Notes under the pieces: model-generated
Database searches by the model: none
What the model saw: only the letters and a program-made list of their open reading frames with translations
What the model was told of the DNA's origin: nothing
Assembly: GCF_018780585.1 (NCBI RefSeq)
Contig: NZ_JADMJL010000038.1
Span: 108,679 to 172,678 of the forward strand
Direction of reading: 5' to 3'
DNA length: 64,000 nucleotides
Source: Methyloversatilis discipulorum
GTDB taxonomy: Bacteria > Pseudomonadota > Gammaproteobacteria > Burkholderiales > Rhodocyclaceae
Shown here: positions 7,976 to 18,022 of the stretch, piece after piece
How positions within the stretch are numbered: the first letter of the stretch is position 1
Layout: the number at the start of each line of letters is the position of its first letter
Program-made: the position numbers and the translations under genes

Positions 7976-9283
7976 ATGCGTAAAAAAATCAGAATCATTG
8001 TGGTGGCAGGCGTCATCGCAGCCGTCGGGGGGATAGCGATCGCTGCCCGCGACGCCAAGGACGAGGGCAAGGCCGCGGCGCCCCCGGCGGGCGCGCCGAT
8101 GGCGCCGCAGGTGCCCGTGGCCGAGGTCATTACCCGCACGGTCGCGCCATCGGCCGAGTACACCGGCTTCCTGGCCGCGCCCAAGACCGTCGAGCTGCGC
8201 TCGCGGGTCGGCGGCGCCGTCGATGCGGTGAGCGTTCCCGAAGGTAGCCTCGTGCGCAAGGGCCAACTGCTGTTCCAGATCGACCCGAGGCCGTTCCAGG
8301 TTGCGCTCGACACGGCCGTGGCGCAACTGCGTCAGGCCGAGGTGCTGGCCAGCCAGGCCCAGGCCGACTTTGACCGCGCCGAGCGCCTGGTGGCGACCGG
8401 CGCCGTCGCGCGCAAGACCTATGACGATGCCGCCTCCGCACGCAACGCGCGCCAGGCTCAGGTGCAGGCGGCTAAGGCCGCCGTTGCTGCGGCTCAGCTG
8501 GACCTGTCCTACGCCCGCGTCACTGCGCCCATCGCCGGGCGCGTCGACCGCGTGCTCGTGACCGAGGGCAACTTGGTCAGCGGTGGCGGCGCCGGCGCGG
8601 CCACGCTGCTGACCACGATCGTATCCATCGACCCGTTGCACGTGTACTTCGACATTGATGAGGCCACCTATCTCAACGTCGTCAGCCGCTCGCGGCCCGC
8701 TGCGGGCGCCGGTAGCAAGGCTTCGCTGCCCGTGCAGGTCGGGCTGACCACGGACAAGGGTTTCCCGCACAGGGGCGCGCTCGACTTCGTGGGCAACACC
8801 ATTGACCGAAGCACCGGCACGATCCGCGCGCGCGCCGTTGTGCCCAACCCGGATGGGCGCATGGCACCCGGCATGTTCGCCCGGGCCAAGCTGTCCACCG
8901 GCGCGGCGCGCGAGGCCGTCCTGATCGACGATCAGGCCGTGGGCACCGACCAAGGGCGCAACTACGTGCTGGTCGTGGGCGAGAACAACCAGGCCCAGTA
9001 CCGGCCCATCGAACTGGGGCCGGTGGTGGACGGGCTGCGCGTCATCAACGGCGGCCTGCAGGCCGGTGAGAAGATCATCATCAAGGGCCTCGTGCGCCCC
9101 GGCATGGCGGTCACGCCGCGCATGGTGCCCATGCAGGCGCCCGCGGCACCGGCCGCCGGCGCGACCGGCGCGACCAAGGCTGCGGCAAACGCTCCGGCTC
9201 CCGCTGCGGCGCCTGCCAAGGCCGGTGGCGCGGACCCCGCCAAGGCTGACGGCGCGGCCGGCTCGGCGGAGGCCCGCAAATGA
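7976..9283 (+). CDS. RND efflux periplasmic adaptor (MexE-like)
   Basis: A 435-residue membrane fusion protein linking an RND pump to its outer membrane duct. It has an N-terminal membrane anchor without a lipobox, a lipoyl half-motif near GGAVDAVSVPEGSLVRKGQL, a coiled-coil hairpin rich in Ala/Gln, the second lipoyl half (TAPIAGRVDRVLV) and beta-barrel domains. The last 55 residues are an Ala/Pro-rich tail, longer than usual. The ATG of the pump gene overlaps its stop codon. The drug class exported cannot be read from the sequence. Confidence 0.88.
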   Translation: MRKKIRIIVVAGVIAAVGGIAIAARDAKDEGKAAAPPAGAPMAPQVPVAEVITRTVAPSAEYTGFLAAPKTVELRSRVGGAVDAVSVPEGSLVRKGQLLFQIDPRPFQVALDTAVAQLRQAEVLASQAQADFDRAERLVATGAVARKTYDDAASARNARQAQVQAAKAAVAAAQLDLSYARVTAPIAGRVDRVLVTEGNLVSGGGAGAATLLTTIVSIDPLHVYFDIDEATYLNVVSRSRPAAGAGSKASLPVQVGLTTDKGFPHRGALDFVGNTIDRSTGTIRARAVVPNPDGRMAPGMFARAKLSTGAAREAVLIDDQAVGTDQGRNYVLVVGENNQAQYRPIELGPVVDGLRVINGGLQAGEKIIIKGLVRPGMAVTPRMVPMQAPAAPAAGATGATKAAANAPAPAAAPAKAGGADPAKADGAAGSAEARK

Positions 9284-12200
9284 ATTTCCCCCGCTTCTTC
9301 ATCAACCGGCCGATCTTCGCCATCGTCCTGTCGGTGCTGATGCTGATCGCGGGCGCGATCAGCTATTTCCAGCTCCCCCTGAGCGAGTACCCCCAGGTCA
9401 CGCCGCCGACGGTGCAGGTCACCGCCAGCTATCCCGGCGCCAACCCGCAGGTGATCGCCGACACCGTGGCATCGCCGCTGGAGCAGGCGGTCAACGGCGT
9501 GGAAGGCATGATGTACATGCAGTCCCAGATGTCCACGGACGGGCGGATGGTGCTGACCATCTCGTTCGAGCAGCACATCGACCCCGACGTCGCGCAGATC
9601 CAGGTGCAGAACCGCGTCTCACGCGCGCTGCCCCGGTTGCCGCCCGAGGTCCAGCGCATCGGCGTGGTCACCGACAAGACCGCGCCCGATATTCTCATGG
9701 TGGTGCATATGCTCTCGCCGGGGGACCGCTACGACCCGCTGTACGTGTCCAACTACGCGATGCTCAACGTGCGCGACGAACTGGCGCGCCTGCCGGGCAT
9801 CGCCAACGTGATCATCGGCGGTGAAGGCGAGTACGCAATGCGCGTCTGGCTCGACCCCGAGAAGGTCGCATCGCGGGGCATGACCGCCAGCGATGTGGTC
9901 GCCGCCATCCGCGAGCAGAACGTGCAGGTCGCAGCCGGCTCGATCGGCCAGCAGCCGAATGCGTCGGCCGCCTTCCAGGTCAGCGTCAATGCGCTGGGGC
10001 GCCTGACCACCGAAGAGCAGTTCGGCGACATCGTGATCAAGGCCGGCGCCAACGGCCAGGTGACCCGCCTGCGCGACGTCGCACGCCTGGAACGGAACTG
10101 GGCTCGGACAACTACACCATGCGCGGCCAGCTCGACGGCGAGAACGCGGTCGGCCTGCAAATCCTGATGACGCCCGGCTCCAATGCCCTGGACACGTCCA
10201 GCGCGGTGCGCGCGACGATGGAGCGGCTGCAGGCCAAGTTCCCCGAAGGCATCGAGTACAAGATCGCCTACGACCCCACAGTCTTCGTGCGCGCCTCGCT
10301 CCAGTCCGTCGCCGTCACGCTGCTGGAGGCCATCCTCCTGGTGGTGATCGTGGTGGTGCTGTTCCTGCAATCTTGGCGCGCGTCGATCATTCCACTGATC
10401 GCCGTGCCGGTCTCGCTGGTCGGCACGTTCGCGGTGATGCACATGTTCGGCTTCTCGCTGAACACGCTGTCGCTGTTTGGCCTCGTGCTCTCCATCGGCA
10501 TCGTGGTGGATGACGCCATCGTGGTGGTGGAGAACGTGGAGCGCCACATGGCGCTGGGCGAATCGCCCAAGGATGCGGCGCGCAAGGCGATGGATGAAGT
10601 GACTGGCCCGATCCTGGCCATCACCTCGGTGCTGGCAGCGGTCTTCATCCCCTCGGCGTTCCTGTCGGGGCTGCAGGGCGAGTTCTATCGCCAGTTCGCG
10701 CTGACCATCGCGTTCTCGACCATCCTGTCGGCGATCAACTCGCTTACGCTGTCGCCAGCGCTGGCCGCCATCCTGCTCAAGCCGCACCACGGCGCGGCCA
10801 AGCCCGATCGTCTCACGCGCATCATCGACGGCGTGTTCGGCGGCTTCTTCCGCCGCTTCAACCGCTTCTTCGATCGCGCCTCGAATTCCTACGTCGGGGG
10901 CGTGCGCCGCGCGGTGCGCGGCAGCGCCATCGTGCTGCTGCTCTACGTCGGCTTCCTGGGCCTGACCTGGCTGGGCTTCCACAAGGTGCCTGCGGGCTTC
11001 GTGCCGGCCCAGGACAAGTACTATCTCGTGGGCATCGCCCAGCTTCCGACCGGCGCCTCGCTGGATCGCACCGAGGCGGTCGTCAAGGAGATGACCAAGA
11101 TCGCACTGGCTGAGCCGGGCGTCGAGAGCGTGGTGGCCTTCCCGGGCCTGTCGGTCAATGGACCGGTGAACCAGCCGAACACCGCGCTGATGTTCGCCAT
11201 GCTCAAGCCCTTCGATGAGCGCAAGGACCCGTCGCTGTCGGCCTTCGCCATCCAGGGCAAGCTCATGGGCAAGTTCAGCCAGATCCCGGACGGCTTCGTT
11301 GGCATCTTCCCGCCGCCGCCGGTGCCGGGCCTGGGTTCGATGGGCGGCTTCAAGCTGCAGATCGAGGACCGGGCGGGCCTGGGTCCCGAGGCGCTTGCGC
11401 AGGCACAGGGCCAGATCATGGGCAAGGCCATGCAGGCGCCCGAGCTGGCGAACATGCTCGCCAGCTTCCAGACCAATGCGCCGCAGTTGCAGGTGGACAT
11501 CGACCGGGTGAAGGCCAAGTCGCAGGGCGTATCGCTGACCGAGGTGTTCGACACCCTGCAGGTCAACCTTGGCTCGCTCTACGTCAACGACTTCAACCGC
11601 TTCGGTCGCACCTACCGGGTCATGGCCCAGGCCGATGCGCAGTTCCGCATGCAGGCTGAGGACATAGGCATGCTCAAGGTGCGCAATGCAGCGGGCGACA
11701 TGATCCCGCTGAGCGCGATCGCGACCATCGAGCGCAGTTCCGGCCCCGACCGGGTGATGCATTACAACGGCTTTCCCTCGGCCGACATCAGCGGCGGGCC
11801 AGCGCCGGGCTACTCGTCCGGCCAGGCCACCGCCGCGATTGAGAAGATCGTGAGCGAATCGCTGCCGGACGGTATGACCTACGAATGGACGGACCTGACT
11901 TTCCAGGAAAAACGGGTTGGCAACACGGCGATCTACATCTTCGCGCTGGCGGTGCTGCTCGCCTTCCTGTTCCTGGCGGCCCAGTACAACAGTTGGTCGC
12001 TGCCGTTCGCTGTGCTGCTGATTGCACCCATGGCGCTGCTCTCGGCGATCGCCGGCGTCTGGCTCTCTGGGGGCGACAACAACATCTTCACGCAGATCGG
12101 TTTCGTGGTGCTGGTCGGCCTGGCTGCCAAGAACGCGATCCTGATCGTGGAGTTCGCCCGCGCGAAGGAAAGCGAAGGGGCCGATCCGCTGGCAGCCGTG

Positions 12201-12461
12201 CTCGAAGCCGCGCGCTTGCGGCTGCGCCCGATCTTGATGACGTCGTTCGCCTTCATCGCTGGCGTGGTGCCGCTGGTGCTGGCCAGCGGTGCGGGCGCCG
12301 AGATGCGCCACGCCATGGGCATCGCGGTGTTCGCCGGCATGCTGGGCGTGACGGTATTCGGCCTGGTGCTGACGCCGGTGTTCTACGTTGTGGTGCGCAA
12401 GCTGGCGCTGCGCCGCGAAGCGCGCCATGCCCGTGGCGGCATGACCGACCAGCACGCATGA
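9280..12461 (+). pseudogene. RND multidrug pump (MexF/AcrB-like, HAE1), frameshifted
   Basis: The proton-driven pump of the tripartite system, normally about 1,050 residues. The first frame (9280-10167) holds the N-terminal membrane segment and first porter region; the second (10119-12461) resumes at residues DNYTMRGQLDGENAVG. The break is at 10089-10098, where GGAAC occurs twice in tandem. Removing one copy restores LELGSDNYTMRG and a single 1,058-residue frame with normal motifs (VGLAAKNAILIVEFA near the end). As given, the product is split and is unlikely to work. A sequencing error is possible but a clean 5-bp duplication is more likely a real mutation. Confidence 0.88.
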
Positions 12462-12481
12462 CGGCCAGGAGGACATACGAC

Positions 12482-13987
12482 ATGAAAACATCTTTCGCAT
12501 TCACACGACCCGCCAGGACGCTGGCGCCGCTCGCCCTCGCGGCGGCGCTGGCTGGCTGCTCCATGGCACCGAAGTATGACCGGCCCGCAGCGCCGATCGA
12601 CACGGCCTATCCCTCGGGCGCGGCCTATGTGGAACTGGCGGCCGCGACGCCCGACGACGCGATCACGGCCGAGATCGGTTGGCGGGACTTCTTCCGCGAC
12701 CCGCTGCTGCAGCAGTTGATCGGCATTTCGCTGGAGAACAACCGCGACATGCACAAAGCCGCGCTCAACGTGGAGGCGGCTCAGGCGCTGTACCGTATCC
12801 AGCGTGCCGAGATGCTGCCGAACCTGGGCGTTTCCGCCCGCGGCGCGTCAGAGCGCGTACCGGCCGACCTCAGTACCACGGGGCAAAGCGACGTGCTCCG
12901 GCGCTACGACGTGGCCGGGGTGACGGCCGCCTGGGAGCTGGACCTGTGGGGCCGCATCCGCAGCCTCAACGACCGGGCGCTGGCGTCCTACCTGGCCCTC
13001 GACGAGACCCGCATCGCCACGCAGATGAGCCTGGTGTCCGAGGTGGCCAGCGCCTACCTCACGCTGCGCGCCGACCAGGAACTGCTGCGCCTGACGAGCG
13101 ACACCCTCGCCACACAGAAGCGCTCCTATGACCTGACCACCCAACTGGTGGAAGCGGGAAATTCCACGCAGCTCGACCTGCGCCGCGCGGAGATCGCGCT
13201 GCGCACCGCCGAGGCCAACCGCGCCGCCTACACGCGGCAGGCGGCCAAGGACCGCAACGCGCTGGTGCTGCTGCTGGGCCAGCCGCTGACGCCGGAGCTG
13301 TCCCGGCAGCTTGACGAGGCCGTGGCGCTGCCGGACGACATCGTGCCGACCGACCTGCCGAGCGGCCTGCCGTCCGAACTGCTCGCGCGTCGGCCGGACA
13401 TCCGCGCCGCCGAGCAGATGCTGATCGGCGCCAACGCCAACATCGGCGCGGCGCGGGCCGCGTTCTTCCCGACGATTAGCCTCACGGGCTCGGCGGGCAC
13501 GGCCAGCGCTTCGCTGGACGGCCTGTTCGATTCGGGCTCGCGGGCCTGGAGCTTCCTGCCGCAGATCACGCTGCCCATCTTCCGCGGCGGCGCGTTGCGA
13601 GCCAATCTGGACGTGGCACAGGTACAAAAGAGGATCGAAATCGCCAACTACGAGAAGTCTATCCAGGCGGCCTTTGCTGAGGTGGCTGACGGCTTGGCGG
13701 GCAAGCGCACGCTTGATGAGCAGATCCGCTCGGAGCAGCTCCTGGTAGCGGCTAGCCAGAAAGCCTACCAACTAGCCGAGCAACGCTTCCAGGAAGGCGT
13801 GGACGACAACCTCACCTTGCTCGATGCGCAACGCACACAGTACGGTGCGCAGCAGACCCTGGTGCGCACGCGCCTGACGCGGCTGAACAACCTCATCCAC
13901 CTCTACAAGGCGCTGGGTGGCGGCTGGACTGAGCACACGGTGCAATCGGGCGCCACCGGGCAACCATCCGCCCGGTCGCCGGGATAA
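12482..13987 (+). CDS. RND outer membrane lipoprotein (NodT/OprM family)
   Basis: A 501-residue outer membrane duct. The lipobox LAGC after a 25-residue signal peptide predicts an acylated N-terminal Cys. Two outer membrane efflux repeats follow, with typical sequences GWRDFF, ELDLWGRI, RADQELLRLT and LLARRPDIRAAE. The frame is intact although the pump gene before it is broken. A 20-bp gap separates it from the pump gene, so all three were one operon. Confidence 0.9.
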   Translation: MKTSFAFTRPARTLAPLALAAALAGCSMAPKYDRPAAPIDTAYPSGAAYVELAAATPDDAITAEIGWRDFFRDPLLQQLIGISLENNRDMHKAALNVEAAQALYRIQRAEMLPNLGVSARGASERVPADLSTTGQSDVLRRYDVAGVTAAWELDLWGRIRSLNDRALASYLALDETRIATQMSLVSEVASAYLTLRADQELLRLTSDTLATQKRSYDLTTQLVEAGNSTQLDLRRAEIALRTAEANRAAYTRQAAKDRNALVLLLGQPLTPELSRQLDEAVALPDDIVPTDLPSGLPSELLARRPDIRAAEQMLIGANANIGAARAAFFPTISLTGSAGTASASLDGLFDSGSRAWSFLPQITLPIFRGGALRANLDVAQVQKRIEIANYEKSIQAAFAEVADGLAGKRTLDEQIRSEQLLVAASQKAYQLAEQRFQEGVDDNLTLLDAQRTQYGAQQTLVRTRLTRLNNLIHLYKALGGGWTEHTVQSGATGQPSARSPG

Positions 13988-14036
13988 GGGCTATGCGCAA
14001 CGGCGGCGTTCCCCATCGTTGCGCACGGAGAACCGG

Positions 14037-14422
14037 ATGAGGATCGGTGAACTTGCGCGCTTGACGGGCACCCCCCGGAGAACATTCGGTTCTACGAGCG
14101 GGAGGGCCTGTTGCAAGCCCCGGAGCGGTCACGCAACAACTATCGGCGCTATGGCCCGGCCCATGTCGAACGGCTTCACCTGATTCGCAACTACCGTGCC
14201 TCGGGAATCGGCCTGGATGACGTGCGCCGCCTACTGGGTTGGGCACATGAGGGGTTCCTGGAACCTGAGCTGCTAAGGCAGGCTGTCCAAGGCCATCTCG
14301 CCTGTGTTGAGGAACGCATGGAGCAACTGATCCAGGTGAAAGAGCACCTGCTCGCATTGGCCCTGCACGGTGCTGCTTCCGCCGGGGCTTCCGAGGATGG
14401 ACCGGCTCGCGATGGTTCGTGA
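14037..14422 (+). pseudogene. MerR-family regulator (CadR/PbrR-like), frameshifted
   Basis: The start MRIGELARLTGTP reads in one frame, while RFYEREGLLQ, NNYRRY and the dimerisation helix read in the next. The switch is at a run of six C residues (14071-14076); seven would give the expected TPPENIRFYEREGL. MerR proteins activate promoters with 19-bp spacers, and one such candidate lies before the RND adaptor. Only one Cys (in HLACVEERME) is left in the C-terminal half, fewer than CadR uses for cadmium. A base-calling error in the homopolymer cannot be excluded. Confidence 0.75.
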
Positions 14423-14438
14423 GCATCGCATGTCCATA

Positions 14439-14460
14439 TAACTGAATATATATTCATGCG
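14439..14460. promoter_or_regulatory. ArsR/SmtB-type operator (site E)
   Basis: TAACTGAA-N6-TTCATGCG keeps the TGAA-N6-TTCA core and spacing of sites B and C. It ends 41 bp before the MFS gene. Confidence 0.6.
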
Positions 14461-14501
14461 TGTAATATTTCCGGCCAGACAAACGAATAAGAAAGACGCC
14501 C

Positions 14502-15698
14502 ATGACCGACCAGAGCATCACGCGCCGAAACATCGGCGTTCTCACCGCCGCGCAGGCGCTCGGCGGCGCCAGCGCGCCCATCGTGATGTCGCTGGGTGGG
14601 CTGGTCGGCCAGCAGCTTGCCAAGAATTCGGCCTGGATCACCTTGCCCGTGAGTCTGTTCGGCCTGGGTCTTGCCATCGGCACCTTGCCTGCCGCCTTCA
14701 TCATGCGGCGCCATGGCCGCCGCAACGGATACGTGGTGGGGGTCGGCTTCGGCGTGGCCTCGGGCCTGATCGCCGCGTTGGGCATCATGCTGGCCTCGTT
14801 CTGGATCTTCTGCGCCGGCACCTTCCTGGCGGGCTTCTACGGCGCGTATGTGCAGAGCTACCGCTTCGCAGCCGCCGACACCGCCGAGGACGCGCTTAAG
14901 GCCAAGGCCATTTCCTGGGTCATGGTGGGCGGTCTCGCGGGCGCCATCATCGGGCCGCAGTTGGTGATCTTCACGCGCGATGCGGTAGCGGGCACGCCCT
15001 ACGTTGGCAGCTTCCTCAGCCAGGCGCTGCTGCCGCTGATCGCCTTGCCGATCCTGCTGATGCTGCGCACGCCGAGCCAGACCCAGGCCGAAGCAGTCGC
15101 CGATAGCGGTCGGACGGTGCTGCAGCTCTTGGCGATGCCGCGCTATCTGCTGGCCGTGGCTGCGGGCGTGGTGTCCTATGGGGTGATGGCGTTCGTGATG
15201 ACGGCCGCGCCGGTGGCGATGGTCAACCACGGGCATTCGGTGGACAACGCCGCCCTAGGAATACAGTGGCACCTGCTGGCGATGTTCGGGCCGAGCTTCT
15301 TCACCGGGCGACTGATGGTGCGCTACGGCAAGGAGCGCGTGACCGCCGTCGGCATGGTGCTGCTCGCCGCCTCCGGGGTGGTGGCCCTGGGCGGGCTCGG
15401 CCTGTCCCACTTCTGGGGCTCGCTGGCGCTGCTGGGCATCGGCTGGAACTTCAGCTTCATCGGCGCGACGGCGATGGTCACCGACTGCCACACCCCGGCC
15501 GAGCGGGGCAAGGCGCAGGGCATGAACGATTTCTTCGTCTTCGCCGCCACGGCGGCCGTGTCGTTCCTCGCGGGATCGATCCTGCACAGCTCGGGCTGGC
15601 AGGCGGTCAACTGGATGATCTTCCCGGCCCTGGCGCTGATCCTGGTGCCGCTGCTGTGGCAGGCCGCGCGAAAGCCGGCGCTGCCAGCTCCGGTCTGA
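14502..15698 (+). CDS. MFS transporter of unknown substrate
   Basis: A 398-residue inner-membrane protein with about twelve hydrophobic segments. The loop between segments 2 and 3 shows IMRRHGRRNGY, a variant of the MFS G-x-x-x-D-R-x-G-R-R signature. There is no His-rich tail, unlike NreB. Site E directly upstream puts it with the metal genes, so a role in metal or metal-stress export is inferred rather than seen. It ends 46 bp before a convergent gene. Confidence 0.78.
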   Translation: MTDQSITRRNIGVLTAAQALGGASAPIVMSLGGLVGQQLAKNSAWITLPVSLFGLGLAIGTLPAAFIMRRHGRRNGYVVGVGFGVASGLIAALGIMLASFWIFCAGTFLAGFYGAYVQSYRFAAADTAEDALKAKAISWVMVGGLAGAIIGPQLVIFTRDAVAGTPYVGSFLSQALLPLIALPILLMLRTPSQTQAEAVADSGRTVLQLLAMPRYLLAVAAGVVSYGVMAFVMTAAPVAMVNHGHSVDNAALGIQWHLLAMFGPSFFTGRLMVRYGKERVTAVGMVLLAASGVVALGGLGLSHFWGSLALLGIGWNFSFIGATAMVTDCHTPAERGKAQGMNDFFVFAATAAVSFLAGSILHSSGWQAVNWMIFPALALILVPLLWQAARKPALPAPV

Positions 15699-15744
15699 TC
15701 GGAGCGGTGCAAGAGGCGCTCCGCGCAGTGGGTCGCCTCGGCCG

Positions 15745-16248
15745 CTACAGCACCTGCTTCCACTGGCGCAGCCTCGACAGCGCGTCGTCGTAGGCGGTGG
15801 AGGTGAAGAACTGGATCTTGCGCCCGAGGGTCTTCATCGGGCTCAACGCGGGATCGAAAAGCGAGGCGTTCGAATGGTGCGCCACGCAGTCGAGCACCCG
15901 GTCCTGTCCCTCCGTGAGCATGGCTTCCAGCTCGCGAAGGTCTCTGCCCGCGAAACGGCGCTGGAAGCCGGCAGAAAGACGCTCGGCCCGCTGCGCCATC
16001 GCACTCGGCGAGTAAAAGGACGCCGAAGGTCCAGGCGTCCGATCATGCGCGAACTGCAGGATCATCGTGTTCCAGACGATGACGTCCACCAGGACCATCG
16101 CAGCGTTGGTATGCAGGCGCGGCTCCTGCCAGATCATGGCCGTGTGCCGGTAGTGGCTGGCGGGAATGGTGGCAGCTTCTACCCCGAGCTTTCGGTGGCT
16201 GGCGCGAACCTTGTCAAGGAGTTCCTGCTTCGTGGTTGGTAGTTTCAT
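15745..16248 (-). CDS. DfsB/ClbS-like small protein (putative)
   Basis: A 167-residue protein beginning MKLPTTKQELLDKV, like the N-terminus of the DUF1706/ClbS/DfsB four-helix bundle family. Members include a cyclopropane hydrolase protecting cells from colibactin. The expected family motif for the second helix is not clear, so assignment is tentative. It is convergent with the MFS gene. No partner gene suggests its role. Confidence 0.45.
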   Translation of the reverse strand: MKLPTTKQELLDKVRASHRKLGVEAATIPASHYRHTAMIWQEPRLHTNAAMVLVDVIVWNTMILQFAHDRTPGPSASFYSPSAMAQRAERLSAGFQRRFAGRDLRELEAMLTEGQDRVLDCVAHHSNASLFDPALSPMKTLGRKIQFFTSTAYDDALSRLRQWKQVL

Positions 16249-16429
16249 TCGGGATTTCTATTTCATCGAGACAAGGCTCGATAACCGGCGTGTCAGATAT
16301 TCATCAAGTCACCAGCGCAATTACCTTGGATTGAGGAAAAGCGCTTGCCTCACCGCTGCGCTGGCGGCGCCGAGGGCTTGTGCATGATGAAGCGGGACAT
16401 GTCGGTGATTTCCTGTTTGCGGATTTACG

Positions 16430-16972
16430 TTACTGCTGAAGCTGCTTCTGCATGGTGTTGTGGTTGTAGTAGTCGCTGGCATAGACAATCTTTCCGTTCG
16501 AAACACGGAAGAAGCTCGCGCCGAAATAACTGATGGTCGAACTGGAGGGCGACGTCCCGCCATTGCTGTTCTTGGTGGCGGTGAATTCCCACTCGATCGC
16601 CACACCATCGCCGGAGGCAACCGGCTGCGAACGGATTTTCATTTTTCGGTCGGGCAGGATTTTCATCAGAAACTGCGAGACTTCGGTAATGGCTTGAGGC
16701 CCAGTGCGGGACGCTTCATTGCTGGTATTGAAATAGACGACGTTGGAATCGAGCACTTTTTCCATCGCGTCGGTTCGCCCGCCATTCCAGGCGTCAAGGT
16801 ATTGCTGGACCACCTTCACGTTCTCTGGCTCATCTGCCGCCTGCGACGTGACGCTATAGGCGAGTGAAACCAGCCCGAGGAATATCGCTCCCAAAGCCTG
16901 CACCGGACGGCAGCGCAAGCCGTCTGAAGAACGAAGGGGCCTGAATGACAGGGCGTGCTGCATGTTGTTCAT
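16430..16972 (-). CDS. secreted SnoaL/NTF2-like protein
   Basis: A 180-residue protein. After an N-terminal signal region ending near VTSQAADEP comes a single SnoaL-like fold of about 125 residues (VKVVQQYLDAWNGGRTDAMEKVL at the start, YYNHNTMQKQ at the end). SnoaL-like proteins bind small hydrophobic ligands; many are ester cyclases or ketosteroid-isomerase relatives. The start at 16972 gives a proper signal peptide; an upstream in-frame ATG at 17056 adds non-secretory residues. It is divergent from a GntR regulator, which probably controls it. Confidence 0.7.
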   Translation of the reverse strand: MNNMQHALSFRPLRSSDGLRCRPVQALGAIFLGLVSLAYSVTSQAADEPENVKVVQQYLDAWNGGRTDAMEKVLDSNVVYFNTSNEASRTGPQAITEVSQFLMKILPDRKMKIRSQPVASGDGVAIEWEFTATKNSNGGTSPSSSTISYFGASFFRVSNGKIVYASDYYNHNTMQKQLQQ

Positions 16973-17084
16973 GGTCGAAATACTCCAAAAGGTGTTGAAA
17001 AAAATCCCGCTCGCACGGGCGTGGTGGAAAATCGCATGTCGCGCGCAACGAAGCACAGGCCGTCGGCAATTGCTCTTTTGTCAA

Positions 17085-17107
17085 ATACATAGAATCATCC
17101 TATGTAT
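17085..17107. promoter_or_regulatory. inverted repeat in divergent promoter (candidate GntR operator)
   Basis: ATACATAG and CTATGTAT are perfect inverted arms around 7 bp. It is the only clear dyad between the divergent SnoaL-like and GntR genes, so it is a likely operator or overlaps their promoters. Confidence 0.5.
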
Positions 17108-17171
17108 AAGGCCTGAGTTGCTACAATCGAGGTCCGATGGGCTCCCGTCTCTACGTCATTTGAGAACCGCG

Positions 17172-17867
17172 ATGAATAACCGCTTCACACTCCCACAGGC
17201 GCCGCGGCGTTCGCTCGTCGATTCGACGATTGAGCTGATCCGCGGCCAGATCGAGGGAGGCGCCTGGAAGGTCGGCGAGCGCATCCCCAGGGAGCAGGAA
17301 CTGGCCGAGATGCTGGAGGTTGGCCGCAACACGGTGCGGGAAGCCATTCGCGTGCTCTCGCACGGCCAGGTCCTGGAAGTCCGCCAGGGTGATGGCACCT
17401 ACGTGCGAACCAATATCGATCCGGCCGAGGTCATGCGCCGTGTCGGGCGTTCCGGCTTGCGAGAGCACTTCGCGTTGCGCTGCATGCTGGAAACCGAGGC
17501 GGCCAGGTTGGCCGCGGTGCATCGGTCCAAGGCGGACGTTGGGCTGCTGCGCCGACTGTTGAAGGCCCGCGGCGAGCAGGAGCAACACGCATCGAGCGCG
17601 GCCTTTGCCGAGGCCGATACGGCTTTCCACTGCGCGATCGCCGGGATGTGCGGCAACGGCGCGCTGGCTGAGCTGTACCGCTACTTCGCGAACTCGGTCC
17701 GCATGAACACGCTGACTGCGCTGAAGGACAAGGAACTGCCCGAGCCGGGTCTCGCGACCCATGAGGCGATCGTGGATGCTATCGAGCGCCAGGATGGAGA
17801 AGCAGCTGCGGCGGCTGTGCGGAACGTGGTCGCTCCGCTGATTGCGGCACTTGAGAAATCGGGTTGA
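17172..17867 (+). CDS. GntR-family regulator, FadR/FCD subgroup
   Basis: A 231-residue regulator with an N-terminal winged helix (GERIPREQELAEMLEVGRNTVREAIRVL) and an all-helical FCD effector domain from about residue 85. FCD proteins usually respond to organic acids. The His residues near AFHCAI and THEAIVDAI fit the metal-binding pocket seen in many members. The ATG at 17172 follows the operator-like dyad at 17085. Its likely target is the divergent SnoaL-like gene. Confidence 0.85.
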   Translation: MNNRFTLPQAPRRSLVDSTIELIRGQIEGGAWKVGERIPREQELAEMLEVGRNTVREAIRVLSHGQVLEVRQGDGTYVRTNIDPAEVMRRVGRSGLREHFALRCMLETEAARLAAVHRSKADVGLLRRLLKARGEQEQHASSAAFAEADTAFHCAIAGMCGNGALAELYRYFANSVRMNTLTALKDKELPEPGLATHEAIVDAIERQDGEAAAAAVRNVVAPLIAALEKSG

Positions 17868-18022
17868 TCCGAGCGCGACTCCCGCGCTGGCAATGCCGCT
17901 TTCCATCGAGCAGCCGGTCGCCGGCCCCGTTGATCGGAACGCGGGTTGTTTCCCGGAGAGCACGCGGTAGCCGGTCCTCATGGATAGGCCCTTGGTGCGC
18001 TACAGCGACCGGACGGTGCTGT

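Noticed and set aside
6992..12500. Long leftward open frames opposite cadA and the RND genes
   Set aside because: They lie opposite well-recognised genes and show no family motif.
15701..15722. GGAGCG/CGCTCC hairpin between convergent genes as terminator
   Set aside because: No T-run follows on either strand.
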